NCBI GenBank assembly: GCA_009377605.1
Contig: WHTT01000074.1
Span: 1 to 32,608 of the forward strand
Origin: Luteitalea sp.
GTDB lineage: Bacteria; Acidobacteriota; Vicinamibacteria; Vicinamibacterales; Vicinamibacteraceae
Direction: 5' to 3'
DNA length: 32,608 nucleotides
The notes beneath the pieces are model-generated. The model ran no database searches. It saw nothing but the letters and a program-made list of their open reading frames with translations, and was not told where the DNA came from. Both the position numbers and the translations under genes were made by a program. Position 1 is the first letter of the stretch, and every line of letters starts with the position of its first letter. Shown piece by piece: positions 25,748-32,608 of the stretch.

Positions 25748-25814
25748 GCCGGAGCCCCTCGATCTGCCGCAGCCACCCGTCCAGCTGGTTCCAACTGGCA
25801 AAAATGCGGCTCAC
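25725..25814 (-). repeat. Short coding-like repeat, copy A
   Basis: Read on the minus strand from GTG at 25814, with GAGG 8 bases upstream, it encodes SRIFASWNQLDGWLRQ followed by IEGLRRA and reads on to a stop at 25725. Two further copies lie at 29191-29270 and 29965-30042. Copies A and C differ mostly at synonymous positions. I do not recognise the protein; it may be a micro-gene or the 3' end of a repeated gene. Confidence 0.6.
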
Positions 25815-26001
25815 CACTTTTCCTCAACACTCTGATTCGGCGCCAAGATGACATCTATTCAGTCACCGACGGGCGTCATGCGGCAGCCGTCACGGCGCGG
25901 CCCGACCGCTTGCTCCATCACGCGCAGGTGCTCGAGGGCCGGGAGCTGGTCGACGCGTAGATTCCTGATCATCCCCGCCGCCGTCGCCGCCGCCCCAGTT
26001 T

Positions 26002-26685
26002 CTAGAAGTCCCTGACCCGCACGAGCACCGCTGCCGCCACCAGCGACGACAGGACGCCGGCGAGCAGCAGGCCGAGGATGTCCCATCGCGCCGGCTCGAA
26101 CTCCAGGAACCGGACGACGTGAATCCAGCCGGTTGATTCATCGTCCAGGGTTCGGCCGATGGAGAGAACTACCCCGACGGGAGCCAGCGACAGCAGGGCC
26201 GGGCTGAACCGCTCGGTGACCAGAGGCAGCATCAGACCGGTCAGCGCCTGGATGCTGACCGAGACGGCCAGGGCGAGGAGCATCGACGCTGCCATCGAGC
26301 CGAGCGGCACCCCGCGACCGGCCGACCAGAGCGCGGCGACGACCGCGATGAAGACCCCGAAGACGAGGGCGAATGCGATCGCCGCCGCCGTGAAGAGCCG
26401 CGTCCCGCTGAGCATGAACCGGCTGACTGGCAGGGTGAGGGTGTAGTAGACGGACCGATGCGCGATCTCGAGTCCCGATCGAATGCCGGTGCCCCCGAAG
26501 ACGAGGCCTGCCACGACGACGGCAAGACTGAGAGCCCATGCGTGTACCAGGACCGGGGACACCCTCGGCGATAGCGCGACCGCGAAGAACGCGGTCACGG
26601 CGCAGAGGACGATCCAGGGCCCCAGGGTTGCGAGAACCAGGAACCGAAGTTCCAGCCAGTGACGGTACAGGATGGCGCCCAGCAC
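26002..26685 (-). CDS. ABC-2 type transporter permease, second subunit
   Basis: Integral membrane protein of 227 residues with about six hydrophobic helices (VLATLGPWIVLCAVTAFFAV, AWALSLAVVVAGLVFGG, AAIAFALVFGVFIAVVAALW, MAASMLLALAVSVSIQAL and others). A short motif RSVYYTLTLPVSRFML between helices matches VVYTLTLPISRSRL of the neighbouring permease, so the two are paralogues that likely form one heterodimeric channel. The start is GTG at 26685, 6 bases after the upstream stop. The ATPase that should drive it survives only as a C-terminal fragment in this operon, so the transporter is probably without an engine unless another ATPase serves it. Confidence 0.82.
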   Translation of the reverse strand: MLGAILYRHWLELRFLVLATLGPWIVLCAVTAFFAVALSPRVSPVLVHAWALSLAVVVAGLVFGGTGIRSGLEIAHRSVYYTLTLPVSRFMLSGTRLFTAAAIAFALVFGVFIAVVAALWSAGRGVPLGSMAASMLLALAVSVSIQALTGLMLPLVTERFSPALLSLAPVGVVLSIGRTLDDESTGWIHVVRFLEFEPARWDILGLLLAGVLSSLVAAAVLVRVRDF

Positions 26686-26690
26686 GCGAG

Positions 26691-27374
26691 TCAGTACTCC
26701 CGCGCCCTGACGTACGATAGCGTGAACAGCACCGTGGCGACCAGCGCCATCACGTAGCCGGCGACCGCCAGCCAGGGGACATCGTCCCGCGCCGGCGCGG
26801 AGACGACGTAGCTGTTGGGAATGGCGAGGGCCAACACCGCGAGGAGCCCCAGGAACGCCCACGCCGTGGGTAGCGCCGTGATGGCTGCCGACACGATCGC
26901 GAGCATGGCGGCCAGGACCACCACACCGAGCACCAGCGACTGGAGCACCTCCACCATCGGTACGGTCTGGCCTCGCATCGTGAACCAGGCGACGCCGCCC
27001 GCCGTGAGCGCCGTCGCGCCGACACACGCCACGGCGAGGCCGGCGGCGAGGCGAGTCCAGATGAGCCGGCTGCGCGAGATCGGAAGCGTCAGCGTGTAGA
27101 CGACCGGTGCGACCGGCATGAAGAACGTCCGGAACCCGGCGCCCGACAAGGCGAGACTGGCCGCCAGGCTGAAGGGCAGAATGCGGCCTGCGAACTCGGC
27201 CCACACCAGCACCTGATCGGCGCCGATCGCCTGCCCGAGCGGTGTAAGCGGTAGGGGCTGGCCGAATTCCAGCGAATGCCAGGGCCCGAGGATGGAGACG
27301 CCGAGCCACACGCAGAGCCCGACGAACACCAGCGCGCCCAGACGCATCTCGACCCAATGGCAGTACCAGATCAT
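26691..27374 (-). CDS. ABC-2 type transporter permease, first subunit
   Basis: Integral membrane protein of 227 residues with about six helices (LGALVFVGLCVWLGVSILG, FSLAASLALSGAGF, LAAGLAVACVGATALTAGGV, VVLAAMLAIVSAAITAL and others). It contains the cytoplasmic loop PVVYTLTLPISRSRLIWTRL, typical of ABC-2 efflux permeases. It is the same length as its paralogue downstream. The ATG at 27374 overlaps the stop of the upstream ATPase-tail gene as ATGA, the normal coupling in ATPase-permease operons. The product itself looks intact. Substrate unknown. Confidence 0.85.
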   Translation of the reverse strand: MIWYCHWVEMRLGALVFVGLCVWLGVSILGPWHSLEFGQPLPLTPLGQAIGADQVLVWAEFAGRILPFSLAASLALSGAGFRTFFMPVAPVVYTLTLPISRSRLIWTRLAAGLAVACVGATALTAGGVAWFTMRGQTVPMVEVLQSLVLGVVVLAAMLAIVSAAITALPTAWAFLGLLAVLALAIPNSYVVSAPARDDVPWLAVAGYVMALVATVLFTLSYVRAREY

Positions 27375-28156
27375 GACGCTTTCACCTGATCGAAGAAGAT
27401 TTCCTTGAGCGTGGCCGGTTCGGCATCCATGACCGTGATGCCGGTTCCGGCGAGCTGCGCCTCCAAGTCGGTCGCGTCGTGCGGCGAGAAGCCGGTGAGA
27501 ACCCGTCCCTCCTGGCGCCAGCCCGCCGCCACGGCCGGCAGCGGCGCGTCGGGGACTTCCATCACGCAGCGAACCCGTTTCCACCGCTGCCGGACGTCGT
27601 CGATGGCGCCCTCGACGACGCACTGGCCGCGCCGGATGATCACGATGTGGTCCGCGATCTGCTCGATGTCCGTCAGCTGGTGCACGACATCCCAGATCGG
27701 CGACGGGCCCGTCCGTTCCTCCCCGGGTACATTCAGCACGCTCATGAGAGCCCGCCGCTGAGCAGTTCTATCCGTCGAGAATCCCTCGTCGGTCCGCAGG
27801 GACCGGCCGAAGCTGCCGACCATCACCGCCGCGTCATCCTGGAGCGTGGTCAGGACCTGATTGCGGATCGTGTCAGCGACGGACCTCGCGGAGGTGTCGC
27901 CGGGCCAGAACGTCGAGGTGGTCACATCGACAAGGACGACCAGGCTCATGGCGCCCGCCTCGTACGTCGCCTTGCTGAGGTCGATGGGATGACCGTCCAC
28001 GCTGACTGAGAAGTCCGCGGCGGTCAGGCCTTCGACCGGTCGTCCATCCTGATGCTCCACCGCGACCGCGACGGTCACCGAGCGCTGGGGTGCACCGGCA
28101 GCAGCCAGGGTGTGAGAAGTCCCGCCAGAACCAACGCGATCGTCATCGCCGCTCAC
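27371..28156 (-). pseudogene. Chimera: VWFA-related N-terminal half joined to ABC ATPase tail
   Basis: Two unrelated genes meet in frame. Codons for 27683-28125 encode the first half of an acidobacterial VWFA-related protein: SVTVAVAVEHQDGRPVEGLT, ADFSVSVDGHPIDLS, MSLVVLVDVTTSTF (MIDAS-like), VMVGSFGRSL. From 27682 the sequence is the end of an ABC ATPase, from the H-loop (HQLTDIEQIADHIVIIRRG) to the stop. Walker A, signature and Walker B motifs are absent. The VWFA signal peptide is present but out of frame: ATG 28146 begins MTIALVLAGLLTPWLLPVHP and meets a stop, and a one-base shift would join it to SVTVAV. An open frame from GTG 28156 exists but lacks the signal. Overlap with the permease shows the tail belongs to that operon. 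Confidence 0.8.
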
Positions 28157-28675
28157 CGACCGTGAACTCCCGGCGCGCGCGCACCCGATGGCCGTCGCTC
28201 TTTACGCGCGCGTCGATCCGCTACGTGCCCCTGACCTTGTCGTCGGGCCGGAATCCGATCAGGTATTGCCGGCGGAGCTCATCCGCCACGCGCGAAAACG
28301 TCGCCTCGAGATCCGGATCGTCTGACAGCTCGAAGCGGGCGCCGCCGGAGTCGTCGACGAGCATGGCGAGATCCGGGTCGACCGGACTCGTCAGGGTGCT
28401 CCCGCGGACGCCGATCGCGTAGAGCATGAAGCTGCCCTCGATGACCCGCTGTCGAACGTGGCCGATGTTCAGCGGGTATCCCGGCAGTTCCCCCGCGGCC
28501 GCACCGTCGGTCAGAATCAGGACGACACGACGGCCGGGCTCGCCTTGAAGGGACTTGACGGCGGCGCCGACGGCGCCCCACAACGGCGTCGCTCCACCGG
28601 GCCACAGTTTCTCACGCAGCACGCGCTCGAGCACGGCCTGGTCGCTGGTCAGGATGGGGTTGACGAAGGTTCCTG
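28143..28675 (-). pseudogene. VWFA-related protein, 3' half only, with in-frame stop
   Basis: The C-terminal half of an acidobacterial VWFA-related protein: ILTSDQAVLERVLREKLWPG, then GGATPLWGAVGAAVKSL, GRRVVLILTDGAAAGELPGY, SFMLYAIGVRGS and ATFSRVADELRRQYLIGFRP. Upstream of about 28675 the homology ends abruptly and the frame continues into unrelated Arg-rich residues. A TAG at 28223-28221 interrupts the gene, but the same frame goes on for 25 family-like codons (RIDARVKSDGHRVRARREF) to a TGA at 28145-28143. That TGA overlaps the next gene's ATG as ATGA. The original pair was therefore a tandem VWFA operon. Confidence 0.78.
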
Positions 28676-28689
28676 TGCGACGCCGAGCG

Positions 28690-29190
28690 GGACGGCAGGC
28701 GACGGCCTCCAAGGAGCGAGACCTGGACTGGGCGCCGCGGCTGTTGTGCGCGAGCCAGATGCAGACTGTCTTGGCCGGCAAGAGTTCTTGCGGTGCGCTC
28801 ACGAATTGGCGCTCGTGGCGAGCATGGCCTTGCGGCCTGGATCGTGGCCCTCGGCTCGGCAGCTCACGGTCAACGGGTTTCACCTTCTGGCGAAGCATTG
28901 CTGCACATCAGACCAGCGAGAAACTCAAGACCGCCCTTTCTGCGACGTCAAGTGCCGATCGGCTTGCGCACCTGCTGGGTCATGTCTTCGACATCGCGAC
29001 CTATGTGTGCGTACCGAAATACAAGCTGGTGCGGTGGTGCATCTTGTGCCTGCGCGTTGGGGTCGTCCTGTCGGGTGTCGCCCTTGTCGTCAACGACGCA
29101 CCCCGGCGGCCGTGACAGCGCCCTCAAAGCCGTGAGACCTCAGACAACGGGTGAGGTTTGCGGAACTCTGGAAGGCGGCTCTTGTGGGCG
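28690..29190. other. Region without recognisable genes
   Basis: Several frames are open, as expected at this base composition, but none shows family motifs, a ribosome binding site or consistent codon use. The left edge is the breakpoint of the truncated VWFA gene and the right edge is a short repeat copy. It may be debris of further deleted genes. Confidence 0.4.
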
Positions 29191-29270
29191 TCAGGCCACC
29201 CGCCGCAATCCCTCAACCTGCCGCAACCACCCGTCCATCTGGTTCCCCAACTTGCGAAAATGCGGCTCAC
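29191..29270 (-). repeat. Short coding-like repeat, copy B (frameshifted)
   Basis: Same repeat as at 25725 and 29965. From GTG 29270 it begins SRIFASW. Two extra G bases (AGTTGGGGAACC against AGTTGGAACC in copy A) then shift the frame. Ignoring them it continues NQMDGWLRQVEGLRRVA and stops at 29191, the same relative place as copy C. Confidence 0.6.
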
Positions 29271-29399
29271 CAGCACTTCACCCTCTCTTCTCAACAGCTT
29301 CTAGCCGGCGATGGTGACGACCGCAGACGGGAATCGAACCGCGTTGGTGGGCCGCACGGGTATCGATCGGGCCGTCTCAGGATCGGCTATTCTGGTGCC

Positions 29400-29669
29400 A
29401 TGAACGCCAACGTCAGCATCGAGGTCGACAGGCACACTGCAGATGTGCTCCAGACCCGAGCAGCCGAGCTCGGCGTGACCATTTCGGAACTGATCGCCGA
29501 ACTTGCGGCCCTTGACGGCGCTCCCAGGGAAGCGGACGCCAATGAGGTTGCAGAGCTCGATCGTCGATCGGCCAGGGCCGCGGAAGGCTCGCGCGTGCCG
29601 CACGGCGATGTGGTGCAGTGGCTCCGCACGTGGGGCACGCCCGGGTTTCGACCGTGGCCGGGCCGGTAG
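29400..29669 (+). CDS. Antitoxin of a RelE/ParE-type module
   Basis: Protein of 89 residues. The N-terminus has a ribbon-helix-helix-like pattern (VSIEVDRHTADVLQTRAAEL then GVTISELIAELAAL). The C-terminal tail VPHGDVVQWLRTWGTPGFRP is typical of antitoxins paired with ParE toxins. It probably binds its own promoter and neutralises the downstream toxin. No ribosome binding site precedes ATG 29400, but TATTCT sits 6 bases before it, so the message may be leaderless (inference). The end overlaps the toxin gene. Confidence 0.82.
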   Translation: MNANVSIEVDRHTADVLQTRAAELGVTISELIAELAALDGAPREADANEVAELDRRSARAAEGSRVPHGDVVQWLRTWGTPGFRPWPGR

Positions 29670-29947
29670 AGATCGAGTGGTCGCTCGAAGCGCTCGCCGA
29701 CCTCGATCGATTTGCTGCATTCCTCCACGAACGGTTTCCCGACCTCGCGGCGCGCGTCGCGAACGAACTTGTCGAGAGGACTGACGTCCTCCGCCGACAT
29801 CCGAAGCTCGGACGAGCCGTAGCAGGCCGGGAGGAATACCGCGAACTCCTCCTCCAAGTGCTCGGTGGCACATACGCCCTTCAGTACCGGTACGATGGCG
29901 GCTCCATTCTGATGCTCCGGGTTTTCCACGGACGCGAAGCGAGGTAG
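29654..29947 (+). CDS. RelE/ParE-family toxin
   Basis: Toxin of about 97 residues with the RelE/ParE fold: VEIEWSLEALADLDRFAAFL at the N-terminus, FPDLAARVANELVERTDVLR in the helix pair, HPKLGRAVAGREEYRELLLQ, and the terminal strand YALQYRYDGGSILMLRVFHG with the conserved Arg-x-Phe-His-x-Arg. ParE members inhibit gyrase and RelE members cut mRNA on the ribosome; sequence alone favours ParE weakly. The start is taken as GTG 29654, overlapping the antitoxin by 16 bases; GTG 29630 is an alternative. It looks intact. Confidence 0.87.
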   Translation: MAGPVEIEWSLEALADLDRFAAFLHERFPDLAARVANELVERTDVLRRHPKLGRAVAGREEYRELLLQVLGGTYALQYRYDGGSILMLRVFHGREAR

Positions 29948-29964
29948 GGGCGCGATCCAAGCAC

Positions 29965-30042
29965 TCACGCCGCTCGTCGAAGGCTCTCAACCTGCCGCAA
30001 CCACCCGTCGAGTTGGTTCCAGCTCGCGAAAATATGGCTCAC
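29965..30042 (-). repeat. Short coding-like repeat, copy C
   Basis: From GTG 30042 on the minus strand it encodes SHIFASWNQLDGWLRQ then VESLRRAA and a TGA at 29967-29965. Relative to copy A, 10 of 13 differing codons are synonymous, which indicates selection on the peptide. It lies between the toxin gene and the LytTR regulator. Confidence 0.6.
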
Positions 30043-30051
30043 TCAACGAAG

Positions 30052-30078
30052 GAGGGCCTGAGGGGCGCTCAGGCCCTC
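30052..30078 (-). terminator. Strong hairpin at the end of the second LytTR operon
   Basis: GAGGGCCTGAG and CTCAGGCCCTC form a perfect 11-base stem with a 5-base loop, overlapping the stop codon of the regulator. Only a weak T-rich tail (CTTCGTT) follows on the minus strand, so it is a probable but not classical terminator. Confidence 0.6.
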
Positions 30079-30857
30079 GACCGCTTCCCCACGGCATTGA
30101 CCACGTAGGCGCGGTAGGTGCGGCTGACCTTCAGCACCGTGCCGTCGCTGAGCGTGAGGCGCTGATCGCCGGAGGCCAGCGGCTCGATTTCGCGGATGCA
30201 CGCGACATTCGCGATCGCGGAGCGGTGCACCCGCACGAACCCGCTGCGGTCCAGCGAGTTTCCCAGCGCGCGCAGCGAGTCGCGGACGAGGAACGTGCGT
30301 TCGCGCAGGTGGATCCGCGCGCAGTAGTCCTCCGCCTCGATCCAGAGGATCTCATCGTGCGGGATGACGACGGTACGGCCGCCATCGCGGACCACGAGCT
30401 GGCGGCGCTCCTGCGCCTCCGTCGCCGATAGGAGAGCTGACAGCCGTCCGACCATCGATGCGAAGGTGCGCTCGCGCAGGCGCACGCGCGTTCGCTCGAG
30501 GACGATGGCGAACCGCTCGTCCGAGAACGGCTTCAGCAGGTAATCGAGCGCGTGCTGCTCGAACGCTTGCAGCGCGTACCGATCGAACGCCGTTACGAAG
30601 ATGACCGCTGGCACCGTGCCAGGCTCGAGACGGCGCAGCACCTCGAAACCGTCGACCTCCGGCATCTGCACATCCAGGAACAGCACGTCGGGGCACTCGC
30701 GCCGGATCGCGTCGATGGCGTCCGCACCGTGGCCGCACTCGGCGACGATCGCGAAGTCCGCCTCGCGCGCGAGGAGCAGCCGCAGCGTCTGCCGCGCCAG
30801 CGGCTCGTCGTCCACGACGACCGTCCGCCACGGGCCCCCGGGCGAGGCGCCAGTCAT
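30069..30857 (-). CDS. LytTR-family response regulator
   Basis: DNA-binding response regulator of 262 residues. Receiver: DDE at 16-18, phospho-acceptor Asp62 (VLFLDVQMPEVDGFE), Thr89 (VIFVTAFDRYA), Lys109 (ALDYLLKPF). LytTR domain (about 155-260): DEILWIEAEDYCARIHLRE, GFVRVHRSAIANVACIREI and LKVSRTYRAYVVNAVG. All key residues are present. The ATG at 30857 overlaps the stop of the preceding kinase fragment as ATGA, the usual coupling of such pairs. Its cognate kinase is truncated, so it may now be an orphan or respond to another kinase. Confidence 0.93.
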   Translation of the reverse strand: MTGASPGGPWRTVVVDDEPLARQTLRLLLAREADFAIVAECGHGADAIDAIRRECPDVLFLDVQMPEVDGFEVLRRLEPGTVPAVIFVTAFDRYALQAFEQHALDYLLKPFSDERFAIVLERTRVRLRERTFASMVGRLSALLSATEAQERRQLVVRDGGRTVVIPHDEILWIEAEDYCARIHLRERTFLVRDSLRALGNSLDRSGFVRVHRSAIANVACIREIEPLASGDQRLTLSDGTVLKVSRTYRAYVVNAVGKRSRA

Positions 30858-31264
30858 GACGGTACGTAGGGCAGCGTCACGGTCGCCCGCACGCCGCCTT
30901 CCTCCCGAGGACCCACATGGAGCGCCGCCGCGTCGCCGAATTCCGCGGCGAGGCGCGACGCCAAGTTGCGAAGACCGGTACCGGTCGCGTCGTGCAGGCT
31001 CCATCCCGGCGGCAGCCCGACGCCGGTGTCCTCGACGTCGATCCGCGTCCATTCATTGTCACGAACGGCACGGATGACCAGCGAACCCTCACGCACTCGT
31101 GGGGCGAGGCCGTGCCGCACGGCGTTCTCCACGAGCGGCTGAACGATGAGCAGCGGCACGCGGGCATCGGCCACGTCTGGCGCCAAGTCGACCGTGACCT
31201 CGAGCCGATCGGTGAAGCGCGCGTGTTGAATCTCGAGGTAGCGCTGACGCGGCTCGCTGCATGC
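30854..31264 (-). pseudogene. LytS-like histidine kinase, ATPase-domain remnant
   Basis: About 136 codons of the end of a LytS-type kinase: RQRYLEIQHARFTDRLEVTV, LLIVQPLVENAVRHGLAPRV (N-box), DVEDTGVGLPPG and GTGLRNLASRLAAEF, ending at the regulator. The membrane part and the LNPHFLFN phospho-acceptor box are absent; an in-frame TGA lies at 31267-31265, just before the surviving homology. No proper start codon or ribosome binding site is present. The break lies about 60 bases from the divergent DinB-like gene. Confidence 0.82.
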
Positions 31265-31325
31265 TCATTGCGCGGCAATACCGCGCCTGCCACGATGGCA
31301 AGGTCCCATTCATTTGGAGGCCTAG

Positions 31326-31904
31326 ATGCACAATACAACTGTCTGCGCGTTGCTGTTCGTACTGTTCGTGATCCCGAGCAGAGCGGCCTCACAACAGGAA
31401 CCGGCTCCGACCGGCAAGACCTTCACGCTCTTGGGCCAGATGCTGGATGGCTACAAAGAGACGCAGCGTAACCTCGCCGAGGCAGCGGAGAAGATGCCGG
31501 AGGAGCACTATGGGTTCAGGCCAACGCCCGACATCAGGCCGTTCGGTCAGCTCGTCGCGCATGTCGCGTTGTCCCAGTTCGGCACCTGTGCCGCGCTGAG
31601 CGGAGAGCCAAACCCGAAGAAAGACGAGGAGGAAGACGCCACGCGTACCAAGACCGACGCGATCGCGCTGCTCGAGGCGTCGGCCGAGTACTGCGATCCG
31701 CCAGTGAACACGCTCACGGAGCAGACCATGACCGAGCTGACGAAGGTGGGCGACAACCAAGCCGCGAAGGGGCTCCTCCCTGTGAGCCTCGTCACGCACG
31801 GCATGCAGACGTACGCAACGATGGCGGTGTACCTGCGCTTGAAGGGCATCGTGCCGCCGACGACCGAGCGGCAGAATCAAGAGATGAAGAAGAAGGGCCA
31901 GTAA
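31326..31904 (+). CDS. Secreted DinB-like protein
   Basis: Protein of 192 residues with a signal peptide (VCALLFVLFVIPSRAASQQ) and a DinB-like four-helix bundle: LLGQMLDGYKETQRNLAEAA, EEHYGFRPTPDIRPFGQLVA and THGMQTYATMAVYLRLKGIV. Family members usually bind a metal with three His. Here His is seen in LVAHV and in VTHG, but the third expected position (HxxxHY in relatives) reads HGMQTY, so one ligand may be missing. The C-terminus is charged (QNQEMKKKGQ). The ATG at 31326 has GGAGG 5 bases upstream. The biological role of exported DinB-like proteins is not known to me. Confidence 0.85.
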   Translation: MHNTTVCALLFVLFVIPSRAASQQEPAPTGKTFTLLGQMLDGYKETQRNLAEAAEKMPEEHYGFRPTPDIRPFGQLVAHVALSQFGTCAALSGEPNPKKDEEEDATRTKTDAIALLEASAEYCDPPVNTLTEQTMTELTKVGDNQAAKGLLPVSLVTHGMQTYATMAVYLRLKGIVPPTTERQNQEMKKKGQ

Positions 31905-31925
31905 AGGCTCAACTCGATTCCCTTC

Positions 31926-32525
31926 GTGGCGGCGCCTCAGTTCGGAGTCTTGGCTTCAGCATGGATCGCGCAGGAGCGCAGGCAGGCCGAGCTCGATGCG
32001 CCCAAGCTCGTCGAGGTGCTGGAGTTGAAGCCCGGCATGACCGTGGCCGATGTCGGGTCCGGCTTCGGCGCGATGACGGTGGTGCTCGGGCATTGGATCG
32101 GCTCGGGCCGCGTGTTCGCCACCGACATTACCGAGCATGCGCTGCGGCAAACGCGCGAGGACGTGAAGAAGGAAGGGTTGACGAACGTGACCGTGATCGA
32201 AGGCGCAGAGGCAGCGACGAATCTGCCCGACGCGTGCTGCGATGCGATTGTCCTCCGTAACGTCTATCACCACATCACGGCAGTCGACGCGTTCAACAGG
32301 AGCCTGGTCGCGTCGCTGAAACCTGGCGGACGGTTGGCCATCATCGACCTCGAGGATCGCAGCGGAGGTCAGATTCCCAAGGGTGTGCCCGCCAATCGGG
32401 GCGGACATGGCGTCCCGCCGGGCATCGTGGTCGACGAACTCAAGGCCGTGGGCCTCACTCACATCAGAACGGCCGAAAAATGGCCGCCAGGGGAGCCGAC
32501 CTTTCTCGCGCTGTTCCGACAATAG
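31926..32525 (+). CDS. Class I SAM-dependent methyltransferase
   Basis: Methyltransferase of 199 residues. Motif I is VADVGSGFGAMTVVLG, the acidic residue after strand 2 is in RVFATDITEHAL, motif IV-like is CDAIVLRNVYHHI, and LKPGGRLAIIDLEDRSGG follows. The C-terminal strands end at FLALFRQ. Relatives in this phylum are usually longer at the N-terminus, often with a signal peptide; here the GTG start at 31926 is only 22 bases after the previous stop and has no clear ribosome binding site, so the N-terminus may be shortened. Substrate unknown. Probably co-transcribed with the DinB-like gene. Confidence 0.85.
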   Translation: MAAPQFGVLASAWIAQERRQAELDAPKLVEVLELKPGMTVADVGSGFGAMTVVLGHWIGSGRVFATDITEHALRQTREDVKKEGLTNVTVIEGAEAATNLPDACCDAIVLRNVYHHITAVDAFNRSLVASLKPGGRLAIIDLEDRSGGQIPKGVPANRGGHGVPPGIVVDELKAVGLTHIRTAEKWPPGEPTFLALFRQ

Positions 32526-32608
32526 GACCCCAGATCGCACCTATGGCACCTTAGGGTCCCCTTGGCACTCGTGTCCTGATCGCGAAGAAAGTGAAACAAG
32601 TGGCGCGG

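Noticed and set aside
28555-29115. A 186-codon open frame on the plus strand
   Set aside because: Its first part is antisense to the VWFA remnant and the rest lacks recognisable motifs or a start signal.
29320-29345. tRNA-like T-arm (minus strand GGTTCGATTCCCGTC)
   Set aside because: The T-stem does not pair on the 5' side and no anticodon, D-arm or acceptor stem can be assembled around it.
32525-32559. GGACCC...GGGTCC inverted repeat after the methyltransferase
   Set aside because: The arms are only 6 bases with a 23-base loop and no T-run; too weak to call a terminator.

Overview
The window looks like a high-GC chromosomal segment of an Acidobacteriota member, most likely of the Vicinamibacteria type. 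The reasons are a TonB receptor with an N-terminal carboxypeptidase-regulatory domain (Oar/CarboxypepD type), a duplicated orphan ABC permease (ADOP), VWFA-related proteins of the acidobacterial kind, a GH106 alpha-L-rhamnosidase, and a BlaI/BlaR1 pair whose sensor carries a repeat extension. This assignment rests on gene content only. I found no rRNA, tRNA or CRISPR array.

Layout. 1-2.5 kb: insertion-sequence-like end repeats, a small secreted protein, an unknown 279-residue protein and a VapBC toxin-antitoxin operon with an operator-like dyad. 2.6-13.9 kb: a carbohydrate locus with an AraA/FucI-type sugar isomerase, a TonB-dependent receptor, an unusual regulator (IclR-type helix-turn-helix joined to a periplasmic-binding-protein sugar domain), a divergent ACS-type MFS transporter and an overlapping alpha-L-rhamnosidase. 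Three copies of an inverted repeat, TGTCTCG-N5-CGAGACA, lie at the control points of this locus and are the likely operator of the regulator. 13.9-16.1 kb: a cupin, a coupled DUF6978-like/DUF1828-DUF1829 gene pair and a GNAT-like remnant.

16.3-31.3 kb: many genes are broken. An ADOP permease has a one-base frameshift, a CPBP protease has lost the segment between two active-site motifs, and a flavin monooxygenase has lost its middle. A VWFA gene has been joined to the tail of an ABC ATPase, a second VWFA gene has an in-frame stop and no 5' half, and a LytS-type kinase keeps only its ATPase end. Intact genes lie between them: a LytS/LytTR pair, BlaI/BlaR1, two ABC-2 type permeases, a RelE/ParE-type toxin-antitoxin pair and a second LytTR regulator. 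Three copies of a short, apparently protein-coding repeat of about 25 codons occur among the debris (25.7, 29.2 and 30.0 kb).

31.3-32.5 kb: a secreted DinB-like protein and a SAM-dependent methyltransferase.

How the genes work together. The 2.6-13.9 kb block reads as one catabolic unit: outer-membrane uptake, exported rhamnosidase, inner-membrane uptake, isomerase, and a regulator that senses a sugar. The 16-31 kb block looks like decaying or rearranged DNA; assembly error is a live alternative that raw reads would settle.
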